Below, piece by piece: positions 7,152 through 15,209 of a stretch of 16,953 nucleotides of DNA (position 1 is the first letter of the stretch; each line of letters begins with the position of its first letter). This DNA comes from Bryobacteraceae bacterium (GTDB taxonomy: Bacteria; Acidobacteriota; Terriglobia; Bryobacterales; Bryobacteraceae): positions 1 to 16,953 of the forward strand of contig CANGVB010000008.1 in assembly GCA_947456995.1 (NCBI GenBank), read 5' to 3'. The notes below the pieces were generated by a model. That model saw only the letters and a program-made list of their open reading frames with translations, was not told the origin of the DNA and searched no databases. The position numbers were made by a program, and so were the translations under genes.

Positions 7152-8264
7152 GCGGCGCGAGCGCTTCCCCAAACTCCGGTTCCACCACATCAACACACCA
7201 GTAACAAACAACACCACTGGCGTCACCCCCAACACAATCCAGGTCACCCGAGACACATCCCCAGCGAAAGTCCCAAAGTGCAGCCCGTAAATATCCCGCT
7301 GCAACCGTGCCCCTAGCGGCACATCCTGGTGATAAGTCACCCTCACAACTTCAGCCGTCTGCGGATTCACATAAGCCACATGATCCCCCTGCGTCCGCCA
7401 ATCCCCCGGCAGGATGTGATGCAACGAATGCACCTCCGTCGGCTTCGCCGCCAATCGAAACAAAGTCGGCGTCCCACTAGGCACAGCCTTTACCGCCGCC
7501 TCCAGAGCCAAGTCCAAACTCGCCCATTCCTTCACCGCCGCCACCCGGGGCGTAGCAATCTTAGCCGGCGTACCAGTCACCCTCTCAAGAAAATCCTCAT
7601 AAGCCTTCGGGAAAGAATAATAAGACCCCGTCACCGCCACCAGCACCAGTAACAAACTCGACACCAACCCACCCAACTTATGCAGATCATAATTCTGCCG
7701 CTTCCACCGAGCACGCGTCTCATACACAAACCCGTTCCGCCAATACCGCTTCCCCGGCCACCAAACCACAATCCCGCTCAAGCTCACCAGTGCCAGTGAA
7801 AACCCGCCCCACCCATTCAGCAACTCCCCCAAATCCCCCATCAACAAATTCACATGCAAGTCATAAACCCACTGCAAGAACTCCCCCCGATACCGGTCCT
7901 CCCCCAGAATCACCCCGCGATAAGGCTCCACATAAACCTGGATCCGCCCCTCCGTCTTGCTCTGCATCCGGAAAGACCAGCTATCCCCCACTCCCCAATA
8001 CAAATACACATTCTGCAACGTAGCCTTCGGATAAGCCGCACGTACCGAATCCACCATCCCCTGAAACGAAACCCGCGCCGCCAGCGGCTCCACCTTCACA
8101 AGTTGCGGAATCATCATCCGCTCCATCTCTTTCTTGTAAACGATCACGCTCCCCGTCACACAAACGAGCATGAAGTACAACCCCAGCCCCACCCCCAGCC
8201 ACAGATGCACCTGAAACAGCGCCTTCCGCCACCAAACCTTCCGCGGCTCATCGATAAAACTCAT
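7119..8264 (-). CDS. PepSY-associated four-helix membrane protein
   Basis: A 381-residue inner-membrane protein of the PepSY-associated TM group, which includes proteins linked to iron uptake and ferric-siderophore reduction. Predicted membrane helices lie near 21-43, 147-169, 196-216 and 340-361. Between the first two is a periplasmic PepSY-like region (about 65-130); a second lies at about 230-320. Histidines beside the helices, H20 (QVHLWLG), H137 (YDLHVNL), H195 (DLHKLGG) and H329 (YGLHFG), are typical of the family and may bind haem; this is inferred. ATG start, with GAGGA touching the start codon, too close for a normal ribosome site. It follows the small membrane protein gene by 17 bases, so it may belong to the lptD group. 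No TonB receptor or siderophore gene is nearby, so the redox role is open. Confidence 0.85.
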   Translation of the reverse strand: MSFIDEPRKVWWRKALFQVHLWLGVGLGLYFMLVCVTGSVIVYKKEMERMMIPQLVKVEPLAARVSFQGMVDSVRAAYPKATLQNVYLYWGVGDSWSFRMQSKTEGRIQVYVEPYRGVILGEDRYRGEFLQWVYDLHVNLLMGDLGELLNGWGGFSLALVSLSGIVVWWPGKRYWRNGFVYETRARWKRQNYDLHKLGGLVSSLLLVLVAVTGSYYSFPKAYEDFLERVTGTPAKIATPRVAAVKEWASLDLALEAAVKAVPSGTPTLFRLAAKPTEVHSLHHILPGDWRTQGDHVAYVNPQTAEVVRVTYHQDVPLGARLQRDIYGLHFGTFAGDVSRVTWIVLGVTPVVLFVTGVLMWWNRSLGKRSRRLPRVAVGLVE

Positions 8265-8270
8265 TCCTCG

Positions 8271-8300
8271 ATTTTAGGCGACTAACTCACTCCCCGCCAA
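8271..8300 (-). promoter_or_regulatory. Possible sigma-70 promoter for the PepSY gene
   Basis: On the minus strand TTGGCG (8300-8295) is separated by 18 bases from TAAAAT (8276-8271). The expected start point lies about at the ATG at 8264, so the transcript would be leaderless or nearly so. The -35 overlaps the end of the upstream gene. This is a visual match only; read-through from lptD is the alternative. Confidence 0.3.
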
Positions 8301-8773
8301 ATCATCCACAACGAATACATACCAAGCATTAGAAACATCAAGGGCACCAGGCGGAACGGCCCAAACTCCGACATTAAGCTCCCAAATCCAGCAACAAACA
8401 TCATCACCAGCATCAGCCCGCTCCCAACAATCTTGGCCCACAGCGCATTCCCGGCCAGCCCGCGCCCGGTCAGGTAAAGCATCCCGGCAAAAACCAGACA
8501 AGAAAACGAAGCAAGCGCGAGGCCACGAATAATGCCTTCAACCAATCCCCCAAACACCGTCAGCACCTTGCCCGCAAAGCCCGCCAGTTGCACAACCACA
8601 TTCACCAGAGAATCAGAAGCCTTGGCATCAACAGAGCTATTCACAACTGGCTTCTGCATCCACATCAGCAGCGCACACCCACCGAAATACAAAGTACCCG
8701 CCATCGATGGCACCGCAACAGCCAGAGCAGTCCAGCTAAAGAGCCTCGCTACAAACAATCCTTGAGCTTCCAT
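8282..8773 (-). CDS. Small integral membrane protein, function unknown
   Basis: A 163-residue protein that I do not recognise. It is very hydrophobic, with about four to five possible membrane segments: roughly 12-38, 56-82, 85-103, 113-133 and 142-159. A short polar loop with several Asp, Ser and Lys (about 40-55) follows the first. It has two cysteines (C33, C92) but no recognisable catalytic motif. I chose ATG at 8773, 43 bases after the lptD stop; the frame stays open upstream but only inside lptD, with Arg-rich sequence that does not look like a real N-terminus. No clear ribosome site precedes the start. It is downstream of lptD and 17 bases before the PepSY gene, so a link to the envelope is possible but unproven. 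Confidence 0.65.
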   Translation of the reverse strand: MEAQGLFVARLFSWTALAVAVPSMAGTLYFGGCALLMWMQKPVVNSSVDAKASDSLVNVVVQLAGFAGKVLTVFGGLVEGIIRGLALASFSCLVFAGMLYLTGRGLAGNALWAKIVGSGLMLVMMFVAGFGSLMSEFGPFRLVPLMFLMLGMYSLWMIWRGVS

Positions 8774-8816
8774 ACCAGAACCATGCGAGAAACCCCGCCG
8801 CTTCCGATCACAAAAA

Positions 8817-11210
8817 CTAAAAGAACCGCTCCTGCCGCCGCAACGTCCCAAACGATCCCAGATTCGCAATCGAGAACGCCACCCGGAACTGATTCTCATT
8901 TCGCGTACCAAAGCTAAACCGGCGATACTGCACCGACAGCCCGCAACAATCCGTGTTGTAAGTCACCTGCGTATTGGCAAACTGCATTACACCAACCCGG
9001 TAATCGTAAATCGCATTGAAAGCTGCATTCCAGCCACGCCGGTTATCCGCCCCCCATCCCAGCAATCCACGAAACTGATTGTTCTGCGGCGACAGCGCCC
9101 TCGACGAATCCACCTGCGTGTGTCCCGCCGACATAAACCACTGGTTCACACGTCCATCCAGCGTAAACGAGCTGTTCGTTACATTCCCTCGCAACGGGTC
9201 GTAATCAAGCCGCCACTCCACGCCAGTCCCAGGCAGAGGCTGCATCCGCACAGAGCTCGCAACAGGCGAATAACTCCTCCGCCCATCCAGAAATGAATAC
9301 CCGGAGAAATCCACCGTCGACTGGTTCACATTCCTTTGCCCATCCACCACACTCCCGCCAAAAGTCGGGTCAAAGTACCGCCTCTGCCAAACCTGCCACG
9401 ACAGCAATTCCTGCGTCGTCCCGCCCCGCTTCAGAAACAACCGGTTCGTCAAACTAACTTCCAGCTCCTTCGTATTCGTCATCAGCTCGGTATCGTCAAA
9501 GCGAATGATCCGCGAAAAATCGTTGATCCCGTCCACATAACGGAAGGAAGCCCTCGGCTCAATCACATGCTTCATCTTCCCGCCACCCAGCCACTTCGGA
9601 GACTTATTAAACACCCGCGAGAACGAGGGCATCACCAACTCCACATTCAGGTCTCGCGCACTGCGTCGCGTATTCTCACCCGACACACGTCCATCCAGTT
9701 TCGAGCTACCCCAATACGATTCCCGCAATCCAAAACTCGGCACCAGACTAAAGCCCGCATACCGGAAAGCAGTCGAAATCCGCGGAGCAAAATCCGCTCG
9801 CTCCACATACTGCCGCGTCTGAAACAGCGGCTGATTCCTTCTCACCAAACCGGCCGTACTTTCCATCGACACCCACACCGGAATCTTCTTCCAGATCTGC
9901 GTATCCCGCCGCGTATACTCCAGTTGTGGCAGCTTCCTCACCGTAATCGAATCCCCGGGCTCGGTCGTCTGAAAGTTCTGGCTGCGTGAAAAAACAACCT
10001 GAACATTGTTCCCGCGCCACTGCTTCTCAATAAAGCCCACCGAGTGCACTTCAGAAAAAATTGCCTCGTTGAAGCTCTGCGTAAATGCCTGCCGGAAAAT
10101 AAACGCCGACAGATAATTCACAGTCCCCTGCGCCCGCCAGCCCCTGCCCAACTCAGACTTGCCATCAAACCGCAAACTATAACCACCCTGCTTGATCCGC
10201 CGTCCATCCGTCAGCAACAAACCTTTATCGTCGACACCGAAGAGCGAGAAATCAAAATCCGATCCCTTCCGCGGCTTCCCGCGAAACTCCACATTGTGCG
10301 CCAGCCCGCGCGCAGTGAAATACTGCGGCCGGTAAGTCAAATCATAAGATCGATTGATCGCCCAGTAATAACCCATACCGATCATCTGCCCAAACCGTGA
10401 AGAATTCCCCAAACTCGGCGTCAGAAACCCACTCCGCCTCGGCTGCTTCTCCAGCGACTTATAAAAGTACGGGAAGTAAAACAGCGGCACCCCTCTCACC
10501 CGAAACATCGCCTGCTGCGTAATCGCGCGCTGGTTCGGCACAATGTCAAACTTCGGCGCACGCAGCGTCCACCATGGCCGCGGGTACGTGCAACTCGTGA
10601 TCGTCCCCTTGTACAGCACATACTTGTTCTGCAACCGCTCGGCCCACTCACCCTGAAACTGAAACGGATTCGAAGAAGTCAGAATCCCCGGTCGCGCATC
10701 AATCCGTGCCGCAAAGGTCCCCTTGATCTCATAAAACTTCCCCGTCGAATCCTTCGTGTTGTAATCCGCCTTCGCACAAAAGATCTCCTCGCCCTCTTCA
10801 TAATTCTTGTAGTGCACATGCCCCCGCGCATGCGCTTCGCCAGTCTCAAGGTTGTAATCAATCTCATCAGCCTCAAGCGTCGACTCGTAAATATCAACCA
10901 CCGCCCCCACCCGCAACTTCACCCAATCCCCTTCCACCGTCTGAGACCCCAATGCCTTCACAACCACCTTGTCACGGGGCGGCGCACCCGGCCGTACAAA
11001 AGGAAGTTTAATGTTCGGATTCGCCGTAGGCCCACTTACAGCCGCATTCGGCGACTGTGGTCCACCCATAACAGGAGGCCTATACTGCGCCAACAAAGGA
11101 ATACAAACAAACAGCGAAACCCAATGAAATGAAGAAATTACGTGACAAATCGCTTGAACCGTGTTAAGCAAATAAGAGTAGTTCTTTGGGGATATACGTG
11201 TGCAACTCAA
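8817..11210 (-). CDS. lptD: LPS-assembly outer-membrane protein LptD
   Basis: A protein of up to 797 residues that inserts lipopolysaccharide into the outer leaflet of the outer membrane. A signal peptide ends near SLFVCIPLLA|Q (about 41/42). An OstA/LptA-like periplasmic domain follows, with EADEIDYNLETGEAHARG (113-130). Next comes TSCTYPRPWWTL, then PLFYFPYF and the conserved RSGFLTPSLGNSSRFG (259-274), leading into the beta barrel. C207 and the adjacent pair C755-C756 correspond to the disulfide cysteines of E. coli LptD; C145 may replace the N-terminal one. The chain ends in phenylalanine, as usual for barrel proteins. The start is uncertain: TTG at 11210 gives a long signal peptide with basic residues, TTG at 11171 a shorter one; neither has a good ribosome site. 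The partner lipoprotein LptE is not seen here. Confidence 0.92.
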   Translation of the reverse strand: MSCTRISPKNYSYLLNTVQAICHVISSFHWVSLFVCIPLLAQYRPPVMGGPQSPNAAVSGPTANPNIKLPFVRPGAPPRDKVVVKALGSQTVEGDWVKLRVGAVVDIYESTLEADEIDYNLETGEAHARGHVHYKNYEEGEEIFCAKADYNTKDSTGKFYEIKGTFAARIDARPGILTSSNPFQFQGEWAERLQNKYVLYKGTITSCTYPRPWWTLRAPKFDIVPNQRAITQQAMFRVRGVPLFYFPYFYKSLEKQPRRSGFLTPSLGNSSRFGQMIGMGYYWAINRSYDLTYRPQYFTARGLAHNVEFRGKPRKGSDFDFSLFGVDDKGLLLTDGRRIKQGGYSLRFDGKSELGRGWRAQGTVNYLSAFIFRQAFTQSFNEAIFSEVHSVGFIEKQWRGNNVQVVFSRSQNFQTTEPGDSITVRKLPQLEYTRRDTQIWKKIPVWVSMESTAGLVRRNQPLFQTRQYVERADFAPRISTAFRYAGFSLVPSFGLRESYWGSSKLDGRVSGENTRRSARDLNVELVMPSFSRVFNKSPKWLGGGKMKHVIEPRASFRYVDGINDFSRIIRFDDTELMTNTKELEVSLTNRLFLKRGGTTQELLSWQVWQRRYFDPTFGGSVVDGQRNVNQSTVDFSGYSFLDGRRSYSPVASSVRMQPLPGTGVEWRLDYDPLRGNVTNSSFTLDGRVNQWFMSAGHTQVDSSRALSPQNNQFRGLLGWGADNRRGWNAAFNAIYDYRVGVMQFANTQVTYNTDCCGLSVQYRRFSFGTRNENQFRVAFSIANLGSFGTLRRQERFF

Positions 11211-11296
11211 GGCTCAGGTTAACAAGCTGGGCTAGAGCGGCACAAGCAATCCTTCCGAAACGACTCAATTCGACTCTCCGAAGAAAGGGTGTAGCT
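11211..11296. other. Divergent intergenic region between lptD and the RDD gene
   Basis: These 86 bases separate two divergent starts and should hold the promoters for both genes. I see no convincing -35/-10 pair on either strand. AAGGG at 11285-11289 is the ribosome site of the RDD gene. Confidence 0.5.
11285..11289 (+). promoter_or_regulatory. Ribosome binding site deciding the RDD gene start
   Basis: AAGGG lies seven bases before TTG at 11297. This start puts the zinc-ribbon cysteines right at the N-terminus, as is usual, so it is preferred over the open but unsupported extension up to 11186. Confidence 0.6.
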
Positions 11297-12127
11297 TTGG
11301 CAATCAAGTGTGGCTATTGCAGCAGCGAGAACGCAGCGGAAGACCTCCGTTGCCACCTCTGCGGCCGTCGCATGTCCGGGCCCGTCCTCGTGCCTGACAC
11401 CTACGGCAACGTGGCCCACCGCCTCGACACCCTCGAAGAGCGCCTCGTCACAGAAGACGTTCGCTCCCGCCAGCCCCTCCAGACCCGCCTCTTTCCCGTC
11501 CAGGAACCCAAGCGCGTCATCCCCTTCGATTCCCTCTCACCAGACGCCGCCAGAACCGCCCGCTCCACCCAGGAGCGCAACGCTAAGGCCCGTGGCCGGC
11601 AACGCCACCAGTCCCTCAACCCCGACGATAGCCTTGAGATCCAGAAGGAGCTCGCCTTCCCCGCCGAGCACCTCGAAACCCGCACCGTCGAGCGAGCCCT
11701 CTACATTAACGCTCCCGTCGCCATCCCCACCCACCGCGCCATGGCCGTCGCCTACGACATGGCCATGATCGCCATCGGTGTCGGGATTCTGATCACGATT
11801 TACTATTTGGGCGGCGTCCAGTTCGGCCTCGCCAAGCTTGACCTCAGCACCTACGCCGTCGTCACCGCCTGTGTAGCCCTCCTCTACAAGGTCCTGTGGG
11901 CCCTTAGCGGCGGCGACACGCCCGGTATGGCTGCGGTACAGCTTCGCCTGATTAATTTCGATGGCAACCGTCCCAGCCGCGAAGAACGCCTGCTCCGCGT
12001 CCTGGTCTCGATCGTCAGCTTCGCCTCCCTCGGCGTAGGCCTCCTCTGGTGCCTCTTCGACGAAGAGAAGCTCACCTGGCACGATCACATCACCAAGACC
12101 TTCTCCAGCCCCAAAGTCGAAGACTAA
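11297..12127 (+). CDS. Zinc-ribbon and RDD-domain membrane protein
   Basis: A 276-residue protein. A zinc ribbon of two CxxC knuckles (C5, C8, C19, C22) opens the chain. About 120 polar, Arg- and Pro-rich residues follow and are probably disordered. An RDD-type membrane domain starts near 149, with the Tyr-Asp pair in VAYD, helices near 154-172, 183-202 and 235-254, the family motif GDTPGM followed by VQLRLINFDG, and the closing LTWHDHITKTF. The RDD family is widespread and its role is poorly known; some members have been linked to ion transport or membrane protein handling. TTG at 11297 is taken as the start because of the upstream AAGGG. The gene is divergent from lptD, and its stop is one base from the end of the convergent hpnD. 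Confidence 0.8.
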   Translation: MAIKCGYCSSENAAEDLRCHLCGRRMSGPVLVPDTYGNVAHRLDTLEERLVTEDVRSRQPLQTRLFPVQEPKRVIPFDSLSPDAARTARSTQERNAKARGRQRHQSLNPDDSLEIQKELAFPAEHLETRTVERALYINAPVAIPTHRAMAVAYDMAMIAIGVGILITIYYLGGVQFGLAKLDLSTYAVVTACVALLYKVLWALSGGDTPGMAAVQLRLINFDGNRPSREERLLRVLVSIVSFASLGVGLLWCLFDEEKLTWHDHITKTFSSPKVED

Positions 12128-12128
12128 A

Positions 12129-12974
12129 CTACTTCACCGCCGCGATCGCGACAATCGAAAGCTTCTCCCAGGTCGGCAGCCGGTGCCGCGCCCGCAACAC
12201 CTCAAAGCCCGAAGCCTCAATCCGCCCAAACAATCGCGAATAGATCTCAATCAGAGCCCATAAGCTCGACCGCGAATCCCGGTCCACCATCCCGATCATC
12301 GGCCGTGAAAACTGATAATACTCACGAGCCCGCTTCCCTAAATCGGCCAGCAAAGCATGCAACCGGGGCGACACCTGCCCCTTCTTCAAATCCTCTTCCG
12401 CCACCCCATACTGCCGCATCAGATCCACCGGCAGATAGCTCCGCCCCAGCCCGGCATCCTCACCCACATCCCGCAGGATATTCGTCAACTGAAACGCAAT
12501 CCCACACTTCTCGGCCATTTCCAGCACCTTCGCACTCTGAAACCCAAAGATATGCGTGATCGTCAACCCCACAACGCCTGCCACCCGGTAGCAGTATTGG
12601 TAAAGATCCTGAAACGATTGCGGCTGCGAAAAGCTCAAATCGCTACTCACACCCTCGATCATGTCGTAGAGGTAAGAACGGGGAATCCGGTATCGCACCA
12701 CCGTATCGACAAACGCAGGCCAGATCGGGTGCGCCACCTCACCACCATCCAGCGCCGCATCCAGTTGCTCCCGCCACCCATCCAGCGCCTCACGGCTAGC
12801 CCCAGCCTCATCACTGAGGTCATCGCACTCCCGCATAAACGCATACACCGCACACATCGCCAGCCGCTTCTGCTTCGGCAACACCAAAAACGAATAGTAA
12901 AAGTTCTTAGCCCGAGCACGCGCAATCGCTACGCAGCGCTCATAAGACTCGGCAACTGAGATCACGTTCGACAA
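12129..12974 (-). CDS. hpnD: Presqualene diphosphate synthase HpnD
   Basis: A 281-residue trans-isoprenyl diphosphate synthase of the squalene/phytoene synthase family. HpnD joins two farnesyl diphosphates to presqualene diphosphate, which HpnC and HpnE convert to squalene for hopanoids. Both magnesium-binding motifs are clear: DDLSD (51-55) and DVGED (169-173) in NILRDVGEDAGLGRSYLP. The start of the family fold, AKNFYYSFLVLPKQKR, begins at about residue 22. I chose TTG at 12974, with GAGAG eight bases upstream overlapping the stop of the preceding gene; GTG at 12965 is an alternative, and the GTG at 13049 would overlap the neighbour by 64 bases. CrtB-type phytoene synthase is the main alternative, but the paired hpnC argues for HpnD. 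Confidence 0.85.
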   Translation of the reverse strand: MSNVISVAESYERCVAIARARAKNFYYSFLVLPKQKRLAMCAVYAFMRECDDLSDEAGASREALDGWREQLDAALDGGEVAHPIWPAFVDTVVRYRIPRSYLYDMIEGVSSDLSFSQPQSFQDLYQYCYRVAGVVGLTITHIFGFQSAKVLEMAEKCGIAFQLTNILRDVGEDAGLGRSYLPVDLMRQYGVAEEDLKKGQVSPRLHALLADLGKRAREYYQFSRPMIGMVDRDSRSSLWALIEIYSRLFGRIEASGFEVLRARHRLPTWEKLSIVAIAAVK

Positions 12975-12985
12975 TTGAGGGACTC

Positions 12986-13831
12986 TCAGATAGTATCTCT
13001 CGATTCCAACTCCTTCGCGAGCAGCACCTGCTTCCGCTCCATCCCCCACCGGTACCCACCCAGCTCCCCATTACTCCGAATCACCCGATGACACGGAATC
13101 GCCAGCGCCACCGGATTCGACGCACAAGCCGTCGCCACTGCCCTCGTCGCAGTCGCTTGCCCAATCCCCTCTGCCACCTCAGAATAAGACCTTGTCTCCC
13201 CCATCGGGATCGTCTGCAAATACTTCCAAACCCGCGCCTGAAAAGCCGTCCCCCTCACATCCAGTGGCAACCCCGGCTCAATCCGCTTCCCCACCAGATA
13301 CCCGCAAATTGCCTCATGCCAAACCCGCAACGCCTCATGAAAAGGTGCCTCCACCCGCTGCATATCCGCCGCCGGATACTCCTCCCTAAGCTCACGCAAC
13401 AAAGTCCCCTCATCATCGGCAAGCCTCAAGCTACAAAGCCCCCGGTCCGTTGCCGCAATCAGAATCAAGCCAAGCGAGGTCTCAAGCACAACATACGAAA
13501 TCCCCACCCCCTTCCCCCGGGCCTTATACTGCGCCGGAGTCATCCCAAGCTCACGATCCACCCGTTCATACAGACGGCTCGAAGACCCAAACCCCGCCTC
13601 ATACAAAGCACTGGTAACAGTCCCCTCGCCCTGCAACACCTGCTTCACCCGCTCCATCCGACACCGAGCCTGAAACTGCTTCGGGCTCACCCCCACCGCC
13701 GCCTTAAACTTCCGCTGTAAGTGAAAAGCACTAAATCCCGTGATCCGCGCCATGTCCTCCAGAGACACAGCCTCCTCGCAATGATCCCGAAGATACTGGC
13801 TCAGATACGCAATCGGATCAATAGGAATCAT
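12986..13831 (-). CDS. AraC-type HTH fused to O6-methylguanine-DNA methyltransferase
   Basis: A 281-residue protein. Residues about 5-105 are an AraC/XylS-type double helix-turn-helix region (SLEDMARITGFSAFHLQRKF, then LYEAGFGSSSRLYERV). Residues about 112-275 are a methylated-DNA-cysteine methyltransferase that repairs O6-alkylguanine by suicide transfer to C247 in the PCHRV motif. The arginine finger is likely R230 in ATRAVATA. The arrangement is that of E. coli Ada without its N-terminal four-cysteine zinc domain, which in Ada senses methylphosphotriesters. How this version would be switched on as a regulator is therefore unclear. ATG at 13831 is preferred to the adjacent GTG at 13834 because GGAG lies six bases upstream. 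It starts three bases after the cupin stop. Known annotations of this HTH-methyltransferase type exist, so the fusion is not new. Confidence 0.9.
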   Translation of the reverse strand: MIPIDPIAYLSQYLRDHCEEAVSLEDMARITGFSAFHLQRKFKAAVGVSPKQFQARCRMERVKQVLQGEGTVTSALYEAGFGSSSRLYERVDRELGMTPAQYKARGKGVGISYVVLETSLGLILIAATDRGLCSLRLADDEGTLLRELREEYPAADMQRVEAPFHEALRVWHEAICGYLVGKRIEPGLPLDVRGTAFQARVWKYLQTIPMGETRSYSEVAEGIGQATATRAVATACASNPVALAIPCHRVIRSNGELGGYRWGMERKQVLLAKELESRDTI

Positions 13832-13834
13832 CAC

Positions 13835-14254
13835 TTACTCCAGCTCCTTAGTCTTCCACCCGCCCAGCGCCGTCCCGATGATCAGGCACTCACTATCAGA
13901 CCCTTCAAAATGCGCCTCTCCAGCCCGCACAAGAAAGAACTGCCCGGCATTCAACTCCATCGTTTTGGATTTATCCAGCTTAGTCCCAAACCCAAGCTTG
14001 ATGCTACCCTTCACCACCACAACATGCGCCTGCTGCGTATGCATATGCGGCTTCACCCACACCCCGCCAGGCATCCAGAACGCATAAGTAAACGGCTTCC
14101 CAGGCTCATCCCGGTTCCCGTCGAGCACGGCATACTTGGTGCCATCCTTGTCAATCCGCTGCCACTCGATCTGATCGGCAGCCCAAACTCGTTTCTCGGG
14201 TGCGTCGGCGGAAGCAAACACACTCACTGCAATAGCAAAAATAAGCTCTTTCAT
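13835..14254 (-). CDS. Exported cupin-domain protein
   Basis: A 139-residue protein with a short signal peptide ending near SVFASADA|PE (18/19), so it probably acts in the periplasm. The rest is one small beta-barrel cupin. Motif 1 has H70 and H72 (KPHMH), with H77 where the usual Glu stands, and closes at G83. Motif 2 ends in G112 and H115 (RAGEAHFEG), with Arg in place of the usual Pro. Four histidines could therefore bind one metal. The substrate and reaction cannot be read from the sequence. ATG start with only a weak ribosome site. It lies 25 bases after hpnC and three bases before the methyltransferase gene, so it is likely in the same transcript. Confidence 0.75.
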   Translation of the reverse strand: MKELIFAIAVSVFASADAPEKRVWAADQIEWQRIDKDGTKYAVLDGNRDEPGKPFTYAFWMPGGVWVKPHMHTQQAHVVVVKGSIKLGFGTKLDKSKTMELNAGQFFLVRAGEAHFEGSDSECLIIGTALGGWKTKELE

Positions 14255-14279
14255 ACTTCGAGCTTAGGGCTCCGTCCCC

Positions 14280-15209
14280 CTACGCGAATATCCGTTTCTT
14301 GCTCCAGCTCAGGATTGTTTTCACCAGTAGCCAAACCCGCTCACCCTTCTCAATCTTCGGGCGCGCATCCAGCACCTTATACCCGCCAGCCTCGATCTTG
14401 TCGAGTATCGCCATCCCGCCTCGCGAAAACAACTCAATATCCAGCGCCAGCCGCGCATCGAGCGTCGGTATCAACGGCAACCCCTTCACAAACAACTCCC
14501 GCGCCACCCCAACAGCCTCAGCCAGTGCCGCCTCAAACTGCGCACTCTGCCGCAGCCCCATCACATCGCTCTCCGGCACCCCATGCCGGGCCAGCAGATC
14601 GAGAGGCATATAAATCCGGTCCTTACCCACATCCACCCGCACATCCTGCCAGAAGTTAGCCAACTGCAAACCCGTGCAGGTAAAATCGCTCAGCACCGCC
14701 CGCTCCTCATCGTGATAACCACAAAGCGCCAGCACCAGCCGCCCCACCGGATTCGCTGAATTCACACAATACGCAAACACCTCATCCCAGTTCCGGTATC
14801 GCGTCACCACCTGATCATGCTCAAAGGCACGAATCAAATTATCAAAGCAAACAAGAGGCAATCGCCGCGCCACCATCGTCGGCCGCAACGCAACAAACAC
14901 CGGGTGTCCACCACCATCCCCCAGCAACAAATCACGCCACCACCCAAGCAACCTCAGCGACTCTGCCGTATCCCCAATCTCATCGCCCAAATCATCTGCC
15001 CACCGGCAAAACGCATACACGTTGTAGAAGTCCTGATGCAGCTCTTTAGGCAGCAGCACGCTAACAACATGAAAGTTTTCGTAGTGGTGTGTGGATAGCC
15101 AGCGAGTGTAGGCAAGCGATTCGTCCAGGCCCCAGCGCCGCTCCATCGAAGCAGCATCACGGACGAATGCAGCCGGCTCAAGGAATGATGGCTGTTTTGA
15201 TTGCGCCAT
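14280..15209 (-). CDS. hpnC: Squalene synthase-type protein HpnC
   Basis: A 309-residue trans-isoprenyl diphosphate synthase family protein. HpnC converts presqualene diphosphate to hydroxysqualene in the three-enzyme bacterial squalene route. Motifs: the N-terminal HYENFHVVSVLLP (42-54), the first aspartate motif DDLGD (72-76) in RWADDLGDE, and the second, DVRVD (189-193), in QLANFWQDVRVDVGKDRIYM. This FWQD form separates it from HpnD, whose motif is NILRD. The C-terminus is rich in Lys and Arg. ATG at 15209 overlaps the end of the upstream dehydrogenase by 32 bases; the ribosome site is weak, and ATG at codon 22 is possible. HpnE, the third enzyme, is not in the window. Confidence 0.85.
   Translation of the reverse strand: MAQSKQPSFLEPAAFVRDAASMERRWGLDESLAYTRWLSTHHYENFHVVSVLLPKELHQDFYNVYAFCRWADDLGDEIGDTAESLRLLGWWRDLLLGDGGGHPVFVALRPTMVARRLPLVCFDNLIRAFEHDQVVTRYRNWDEVFAYCVNSANPVGRLVLALCGYHDEERAVLSDFTCTGLQLANFWQDVRVDVGKDRIYMPLDLLARHGVPESDVMGLRQSAQFEAALAEAVGVARELFVKGLPLIPTLDARLALDIELFSRGGMAILDKIEAGGYKVLDARPKIEKGERVWLLVKTILSWSKKRIFA

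Noticed and set aside
8774..8911. N-terminal extension of the small membrane protein
   Set aside because: It would overlap the end of lptD by 95 bases and adds an Arg-rich stretch unlike the rest of the protein.
11186..11296. N-terminal extension of the RDD protein
   Set aside because: It would run through the divergent lptD start region, while TTG at 11297 has a good ribosome site and places the zinc ribbon at the N-terminus.
12129..12974. Phytoene synthase (CrtB) for carotenoid synthesis
   Set aside because: The family is shared, but the partner HpnC gene and the NILRDVGED form fit HpnD better, and no carotenoid gene is nearby.
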